Part shown: piece by piece, positions 16,201-25,200 of the stretch
How the letters are laid out: each line of letters begins with the position of its first letter
How positions within the stretch are numbered: position 1 is the first letter of the stretch
Source: Rhodospirillales bacterium
GTDB taxonomy: Bacteria > Pseudomonadota > Alphaproteobacteria > Acetobacterales > Acetobacteraceae
Assembly: GCA_025352665.1 (NCBI GenBank)
Contig: JANXSM010000119.1
Location: 1-32,477 of the forward strand
Reading direction: 5' to 3'
DNA length: 32,477 nt
Notes under the pieces: generated by a model
What the model was told of the DNA's origin: nothing
Seen by the model: the letters and a program-made list of their open reading frames with translations, nothing else
Databases searched by the model: none
Program-made: the position numbers and the translations under genes

Positions 16201-19200
16201 TCAGGCCGCAATGGTTAGTCCCGGCAAAGCCTCTCGCGGCAGGTCGCCCCACATATCCAACACGAGATCGTAATCGTGATCCACCAGCGAGAGCAACGGG
16301 ACCGTCGTGCTGCTGTGATCCTCGATCCACAGGCCAGTGGTCGTGTCGAGCACATAGGCGGTGATAACAGGCGCCGGATGGGCGCTCGCCGTGCCGATCA
16401 GGTTCGATCCGCCCAGCGAGGCCGCCAGGGCCGAGAGCCCGGTGCCGGAGGCAAGCGTCGCGGAGCCCGCGATGAGATGCATCGGGCCCGGCACCGGCGG
16501 TGCGTGTGCCACGGTGCCCGCTGCCGGGAAGTAGACGACCTCGGCCGAGGTGCCACCGGGAATTCCGGTTCCGGTGGGGCTCGCCACCGTATACCCCGGC
16601 GCATCGATGACCACGCCCGCTTCGGTGCCGGTCGTGATGGTCGAGTTGAAGCCGAACCCGCTGCCGAGGATGGAGACCACAAGCCCGGTATGGGTGACCG
16701 GGTTTTCCGCCACCACGCCGTAGCCGTCGGCCACCACCGCGGAGCCGCTGCCGGTCATGATCTTGTTGGCACCGGCGCCGTCGATCACCACCGCGGCGCT
16801 GTCGCCCACACTGATGACGTCGTTGCCACCGAACGGCGCATCGGGCCCGGTGACCGCGGCCACGTTCAGCAGGAACTGGCCGGAGGAGCGATGGCCGGCC
16901 ACCACGGTGCCGCTGTCGCCCAGCACAATCTCGGTGAACTCGCTCAGCGCATGCAGCGCCGAGGCGTGGTCGTGGGTGGTGATCTGGTCGCTGCCGCTGC
17001 CGCCGATGATGATGGCCGAGCCATAGGCGTCGATCACATCGTCGCCGAAGGCTGAGATCGAGGGGATGTCCGGTGTGCCGCCGGTCGGCCCGCCCGTAAC
17101 GGTGACGTATTGCAGGTCGTCTGAATACTGAACCTTGCCGGCGTGGCCCACGATGATGTCGTTGCCCAGGCGCACGTTGGTGCCGGTGCCCGCCGAGATC
17201 GTGTTGTAGCCGCGGCCGCCAAAGATGACGTTGTCGCCGTCGCCCGTGGTGATGGTGTTGTCGCCGCCGAAGAACAGCTCGTCGCGGGTCTGTGCCTCGA
17301 TCACCACGTTGCCGCGCAGGCCGTCCCGCGTCACCGCGCCGCCGGCGCCGAAGATCACGCTGCCGCCGTTGCCGGTCGTGATCGCATTGTCGCCGCCACC
17401 GCCGACGATGATGTTGGAGCCGTTGCCCGCGGTGATGATGTCGCCCAGGAACACCAGCTGGCTGCCGTCCTGTGGCTGGCCGTAGCCGATCACATCCGGG
17501 TGCGCGCCGGTCGCATCGGCATGGTCAAGCCGATCGAAATGCAGCTCGCCGAGATGGCCGAGGATCACGTCGTTTCCGTTGCCGGCGGCGATCGTGTTCG
17601 CACCAGAGCCGCCGATCACCACGTCGGCTCCGTCGCCGACGGTGATCGTGTTATTGCCGGCAAAGTCTTCCTGGAAGGCGATGGTCTGCGCCGAGATCAG
17701 TTCAAATTGCCCGGAGCTGCGCATGCCGAGTGTGGCCGTGGCGGCCCCTCCGATGACAATTTCCGTCCAACGGTCGGATGGGATCGCCGTCGTGTTCTCG
17801 TGCGTGGTGACGGTGTTGTCGCCGCCGCCGGTGATAACAAGCGTGTTCTGGTAGGCGTTGATGATGTCATTGCCATTGAAGAACACGGACGGAATGACCT
17901 GATCGCCGGTGACGGTGATGCTGCTGTGGTCGTCGGCCCAGACAATGTGGCCGGCATGGCCGAGCACGATGTCATTGACGGGATCGAAGCCGAGTGTGGC
18001 GGTGCCGACCGTGATGGTGTTGGCACCAGCGCCGCCGAACACCACGTCGCTGCCGTTGCCGGTGGTGATCGTGTTGTTGCCGCCCACGGCGTCTTCGGTG
18101 GTCGTGGCCAGGCGCAGGTTGAACAGGCCCTGCGTGTTGTCGCGCGTGACCGCACCGGAGGCGCCGAACACGATGGCGTCGCCATCGCCCACTGTGATGA
18201 TGTTGTCGCCACCGCCGCCCATGACGATGTCGCGCCCGTTGCCGGCGATGATGTACGAGGCGACAGGCCCCGGCCCGCCAGGGATCTGCAGGCCGGTGCC
18301 GTCCTGGCCATTGGTGAACGAGATCACATCCGGCGTGGCGCCCGAAAGGTCCGGCGCATACATGGCATCAAGGTTCACGGCGCCGAGATGGCCAAGAATG
18401 ATGTCGTTGCCATTGCCCGCGGTGATCGAGGCGCCGCCGGCGCCGCCCATGACGATATCGTCGCCGCCGCCCACACTGATGCGGTTGAAGCCGCTGGTGT
18501 TCTCGAGCGTCAGCGTGGTCGTGGCCGTGTGGATCAGCAACTCCGCATTGGAGGCAAAGCTGAAGGTGGCGGCGGCATAGCCTGCCAGCACCGTCTCCGA
18601 CCATTCCTGCGAGGCCTGGCCCGACAGCAGTTGATCATGCGTGGTGACGGTATTATTGCCGGCCCCGGTGATGATAAGCGCATTGCCGTAAGCGTCGATC
18701 GTGTCGTTGCCGGAAACCGCGCCCGGCGCATCGCCCACGACGGTGACGATACCGGTCGTGCCGTTGACGGACACGCTGCCGACATGGCCCAGGATGACCG
18801 CATCGCCCACCGGGCTGCCGGCCACGGCCTGATGGCCGGTGACGATGGTGTTGGAGCCGATGCCGCCGAACACATAGTCGCCGCCGTCGCCGACGGTGAT
18901 GTGGTTGTTGCCACCGATGGTATCTTCGACCGTAGCCGCCGTGTGCAGCACGATGCCGCCGCGGAAGGCGTAGTCGAAATTCACCGTGCCGTTGGCGCCG
19001 AAAGCCACCACGGTGCGGTCGGTCGGGGTGATCGGCGGCAGCGCCTGGTTCACGTCGGTCACGCCGGCTGGCAGCACCGGGTTGCCGTAGTTGATCGTGT
19101 CCGTCGTGGTGATCGTGTTGTTGCCGCCGCCGCCCATGATGATGGCGTTCTGGCTAGCGGTGATGGTGTCGTCGCCGTTGCCGGCGGTTGCCCCATCGCG

Positions 19201-22200
19201 TCCGGTCACGGTCAATGTGGCGCCGTGGCTGGTGGCATCAATCGTGCCGTAATGGCCGATGATCACGTCCGAGCCGGTGCCGCCGTCGATCGTGTTGCTG
19301 CCGGCGCCGGCCATGATGACGTCGTTGCCACCGCCGCCGGAGATGCTGACGTTGCCGCCAGTTCCTTCGTCGGTGGTCTGTATGCTGACAAGATGTGCTG
19401 GCGCACTCACCGTGCTGACGGCGGCATCGCGGATGACGATGCCGTCGTGGCCCAGGATGATGTCGTTACCCGCACCGCCCGAGAGGGACGTGGCGCCGGC
19501 GTCGCCGATGATCACGTCGTTGCCGACGCCACCGGTGATCTTGGTGCCGCTGGCACCGCCTAGCGTGCCGCTGATGCTGTAGAGGCCATGCCCGTCGCCG
19601 CCGGCACTGCCGTCCACGCTGCCATTGCCGCCGATCAGGATATCGCCGCCGTTGCCGCCGATGATGACGTTGCTGCCGGCCCCGCCGATGACGATGTCGC
19701 CGCCGTTGCCCACGGTGATGTGGTTGTTGCCGCCGCCGGCAGCTGAGTCGTAGGCCCGGATCATGCCGCCATGGCCATCGAGCGTCACGACGCCGGTGGC
19801 GCCGAAGATCACGTCGTGGCCAGCGCCGCCGGTGATGCTGTTGTTGCCGGAGACACCGAAGATCACGTCGTTGCCGGAGCCGCCAGAAATGGTCGAGTTG
19901 CCGGTCGCAGTGCTTGGGGCGGAGTTGGCCGAGATCTGCGTGCCGCTGACTGTGTCTGTCGTGGTGTCAGACGCGTTGTGCGCACCGTGCCCGAAGATGA
20001 CGTTGTTGCCGCTGCCCTGGACTTTGATGACGTTGGTGCCGTCGGCACCATAGATCACGTTGTGGCCGCTGCCGCCGTTGCCTGCGGTGATCACATCGCT
20101 GCCGCTGCCACCGTAGATGACGTTGTTGCCGTCGCCGACGCTGATCGTGTCGGACGCCGACGCCGTCGTGCCACCGGTGATGACGTTGTTGCCGGAGCCC
20201 GCGGTGATGATCGTCTTGCCGCTGTTGGAGGCGAAGATCTTGTTGTTGCCGTTGCCTGCCACGATGGTGGTGTCGGCCTGGGCTGCAGTGATCGTGTTGT
20301 TACCGTTGCCGAGATTGATCAGCGGATCGCCGACGACACCGCCGAGGCTGACCACGTTATTGCCGTCGCCGCCGGTGATCGTCACGTCCTTGGTAAAACC
20401 GTTGTCGAACTTCACGCTGCTGTTGCCGTCGCCGAGGTCGGCCACGATCTTGTTCACGCCCGTGTAGTTCTGCGTAATCCCGTTGGCGGTGACATCGACC
20501 GAGCCGTTGCTCTCCTGGCTGACTTCGTAGTTTTGATTTGGGTTGTTGGTGTTGGTGCCGGTTCCCTGCTGGTTCGAATGCGAACCCAGGTCCAACGTCA
20601 GCACGGTCGGGTCGCTGGTGTCACGGGTCGCGAGCGAAACCGGAGTTGATACCGTCGGATCGTAGCCGAACGAGAAGATCGTCGCGTTGTAGATGTCGTA
20701 CGAGCCCGAATACAGCGTGATCTCGCCGATGAACAGATCGATGCCAACCCAGAAATACGCGAAAATGTCGACCGTCAGCGTACCGTGCACAACGAAGATG
20801 TCGAGCGGATCGGTGATCAGTTCATCGATCACGGTCGACAGCCGCACCTTGCCGGTGTGGCTGAAGTCGGCGAACTGGAAATCCACCTCGGCCGCGAGCG
20901 TGACACCGATGCCGGCCTTGACCAGCACCAGGTCGAGCCCGAGTTCGCCGGTGATGGAGGCGTGCAGGATGAGCTGTGGCCCCTGCGTATCGTCGATATA
21001 CAGCCCATTGAAGAAATCGAGCGGGTTATGATCCGACATGAACTGGATGATGCCGGTCGTATCGTAGCCAAACGCCAGCCGGATGGTGGCGCCGATCGAG
21101 AAGATGATGTCGCCGCCGAGTTCCGCCACATGCGGAATGCCCAGGAAGGTGACGTGGATGTCTTTGGTGAAGGTGAAGTCGAAGGTCGGCAGCGTCCAAT
21201 GCACCAGGTCGATGGTGGGGATCTGCCCTGTCAGCATCTGCAGGGCCGCCATCGGGCTGTGCAGGAACGGCAGGTCGAAGCTGCCGCCGGTGGAAGTGTG
21301 GCTTTTGTCGGTGTAGCTGCTCGGCCGCATCGTCTGCAGCTGGCCGCCGAGGTTGGAGCCGAGCCTGTTCAAATTGGCCGCCGGGTCCGTCGTCACGCTC
21401 GAAAGCGCGCCTGCGATATTGGCGGACTTCAGAGAGCCCGTGCCCAGCGGATCGACCGTGCCGCTGCCGATGTGTGTCGCACTCGCAGCGCCGCCGCTGC
21501 CGAACACGAAGTCGCCGAAATCTAGCATGATGTGCTGGCCGACCGGCAGGCTGTCGATGGTCTGCGCCAGATTGTCGAAGTCATCGATCATTGTGATGAA
21601 GGCGCGGGCCGAATGTGTGTCCACCCCAGCGGCGTCGGCGATGTCGAGCAGCGTGAGGCCGGGGATCAGGTCCGAAAGGCCGGGGATCGGCTTGTTCAGG
21701 AAGTCGAGGATCGGCCGGATCGGGCTGATCACCTTGTCGATGTCGTCGATGATCGGCTTGAGGAAGCCGGTCAGGAACGACCCAAGATCGACCTGCACGT
21801 TGAGCAGGCTGATCGGCGTGGTGACACCGTTGTTGTAATGCGTGCCGCCGTCATGCGTCAGTTGGTAGTCGGTGGCCTTGGTGAAAAGCTTCTCGTAGCC
21901 GTAGGCGAACACGAACTCGGCCGAGACCGAAGGCAGCACGGCGGTGCTGAGGTCGGCCGACAGCATCAGGTCGATGTTGAGCGCCGCCACGATCTGGGCG
22001 TTGATCACGGTGGTTTTGCTGAATTCGCGGAAGAACAGCATGCCCGTCGTCTCGGCCGGGCCGATGTCGACGAACAGATCGCCCTTGAACGTCGTGCCGC
22101 TGAGACCGACCGAGGCCATCATCCGCAGGAAGCCGAGATTGAACCCGATCGGCTGCGGCGTCAGCAGGCTCACGGCGATGCTGATATCGAGCGCGTGGAC

Positions 22201-25200
22201 CGCTGCGAAATTGATCGTCGCAATGCCGGTCGTGTTGTTCGGCGTGACCGTGATGCGCTCAGCCTGGCTGCCGGCGCCGTTGGTGAACTCACCGGTGTCG
22301 TAGACGAAGAAGCCGCCGTGGGCGCCCGCCGCATAGCCGAAGCCGAGCGAGACATGCAGCGTGGCCGTGAACTTCGCCGTGGCGCCTGCGATGTTCAGGC
22401 CGAGGCCGGGGATGCCGAGATCAGACGACACCGACACGCTGGTGTTCACCAGTGTGTCGTCGAACTTCCAGAAGAACGCCAGGACCGTCGGATGGGCGAT
22501 GTCGTCGATATAGGAGGTGATCGTGCCGGGCAGGTGCAAAATGTTGCTCAGCACATACTGCAGGCCCTGGGTCACGATGTTCTGCGTCGTCACCGGCTGG
22601 CCGGGATGATCGGCTTCGAAATCGCTGAGCAGGGTGTTGAGTTCGCCGATGACGGCGCTGTGCAACGTTGAGAAGAAATCGCCTACAGGTGCCAGCACAT
22701 GGCCGACCAGCGGCAGGTCCACGCCGTAGATCTGCTGCGCCAAGCCGCCGTCGAGCAAGCCGAGGAACTGGTCGAGGCCTGCGATCAGAGTTTTCGGATC
22801 GTTGAGGATGCTGGAGATCGAGAAATTATCGAGGTTCAGCGCCGCGCTCGGCACCACCGCGCGGGTCGCGAGGCCCGACGGGCCATTGACGCCGAACAGA
22901 TTGTTGATCTTGAGCGTGATGGCGCCTGCATCCGTGCCGAACACCTGCACGGGCAGATTGACGTTCACAGCTGCATTGGCCGTGGCGGTCACATGCAGCG
23001 AACCCAGGTGTGAAAAGCCGAATGACGTCTTGCTGGTGCCGTCCGAAAGCCCGACCAGGAATTCCGCCGGGTCGGTGATGCCGTTGCCGGCGTGGAAGCC
23101 CGCGTTATTGGCGGAAACCTTGCCCAGATCCTTGCCGAACGTGGCGGTGCCGCCGACGATCGATGCGGTGAGCGGGCCGATACCGACGCTGAAGTTGAGG
23201 TTGGTGCCGACAATGCCGACATGGGCGGTGAGGCCGGTCTGCTCGACGCCGTTGACCACGCCGGTCTCCAGCATGAACCGATCGGACTGGCTGGCCGATT
23301 CCTCGAGCTTGCCTGAGATCACGCGCGGGCTGGCGCCACCGGCGGTCGCCGTGTCGCTGCCGAGACCAAGGTCGAGCGCGATATGCGAGCCGTTCAGCGA
23401 GGTGATGGTAAACACGGCACTTGGCGCCACGGCGGTGCTGCCGATGTCAGCGAGCGCAAACACGTGGTTGACGTGGCCAGAGGTCTGACCCAACGCGTCG
23501 TCGCGGATGACGAACATAAGCTGGTTGCCGCTCTTCACCACGCTGACGAGCTCGGCCAGCGAAATCGGCTTGCCCGAGGCGGTCGGCGAGAACGAGCCCG
23601 GCAGATTGACCCCGGCATTGGCCATGGCGTGGGCGTCCACCATCGTGCCGGAAATGGCGGCGCGCAGGGCGGAACCGAAGCTTGCGAGGGTGCGGCCGGC
23701 ATCCGCGGCCAGGTCGACCTCAGTGATCACGCCTGCGATGTTGACGTTGAAGCTATAGGCTTTGGTTGCGTCGAAATTGCTCGGCAGGCTGGCCGTGATG
23801 GTGCTGGTGGTGTGCGGCCCGGCATCGACCGCAGCGATACCGGACAGGCCCAACGCACTGAGGCCCTGGGTAGCGGGGCTTGTGGTGTCGGTGAAGCTGA
23901 TGCCGCCGGTGGCCGCATCGTAGACCGCGAAGTTTGCGACATTCGCTGCCGCATTGATCGTCGAGATCAGCTGCGAAACGGTGGCTTTGGCGCCGAGTGC
24001 GCCGATGTTGACGGCGAAGGTGGTGCCGTTGGCCAAGGTGAATTGCAGATCGTTCTGTCCGGCGGCGTCGGTGCGCAGGCCCTTGCCGGCATTCAGCGCC
24101 GACAGCTTGTCGGATGTGGCGGCCGCCGTTGAAGGCGCCTGCAGATTGATCCCGAAGGTGAGCGCCACGGTGGCGGACGCGGTGACCTGCAGGCTGCCGC
24201 TGGCGCCCAGGCTTGCGACGGTGCCGAGTTGGTTGACCAGATCGGTCAGCGCGCCACCGTCGGAGCCGAGGAAGGTGGCGAGATCGGTGAGGTTCAGGTT
24301 GAACGGCAGCGAAACATTGGCAGCCGTCGGCGTGTAGTGCAGCCCGACCTGGATCTGTGTCGCCGCCGGATCGATGGTCAGCGACAGATAGTCACCGCCG
24401 AGCGCGTGGTTGATGTCGGTCGCGATGGTGTTCAGCGCTGCCGACGGGTCGGCCTGCGCCGCCGCCAGCGCGTTCACCATGTTCTGCGCAAGCGTCAGGA
24501 TATCGTCGATGCTGAGGTTGATCAGCGGCAGCTTCTCGGCGGCAAACGAGCTGTCCAGCAGGTTGAAGACTGTTTGAATGCCGGAAAGAATATCGGCGAC
24601 CGACAGATTGGCCGAGAAGTGTTGCACGTCGATATGCGGGTGCGGAACGTGCAGCGCGCTCAGCAGATCCTGCGGATCGGCCATCGAGACGGTGATGGTC
24701 GGCGGCGTCGGCAGGTGGATTTCGCTGCCGAGGGCGAACACATGGACGTTGGTGATGTCGAGTTCGGCGAACGGCAGGCCCGGCCGGCCGGACGCGAGAT
24801 TGAATGTCCAGTAATTGCCGAAATTGCCGTCGATCAGCGAGTTCTGCAGATCGGCAAAGGTCACAACCGTGGGATCGGCCGCCGCTTCGTTGTTGAGGAA
24901 CAGCGAAGCCGTCAGCGAAACATAGAATACGCTAGGTGTGGCAGTGAACGAGAACGGTCCGAGGTTGCCGCTGATCGTGATGGGGTGGCTGAGGTCTGTC
25001 GGTACCACCGAGACGTCCAGCGTCGCCGAGATGCCGGTGTTGTGGAAGCTCAGCCTGTCCAGGATCGAGGGCGCATGGATGTCGACCGCAGCGGAGTTGG
25101 TGGAGGGGGTGAATATGCCGCTGAAATCGAGCCCGATCGTGAGGTTCGCAATGACCGAGGACGTCACCAGCAGGATCGCGTTGCTGATGGCGAGACCACC

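Noticed and set aside
17143-19563. 806-residue plus-strand ORF opposite the RTX region
   Set aside because: A repetitive shadow of the nonapeptide repeats ('AAVAGGDRVVAA'-type), with no independent start signal or recognisable motif.
16690-20560. Regularly spaced short DNA repeats that could suggest a CRISPR array
   Set aside because: The periodicity is that of codons for glycine-rich RTX repeats within an open reading frame; repeats are diverged and there are no unique spacers of constant length.
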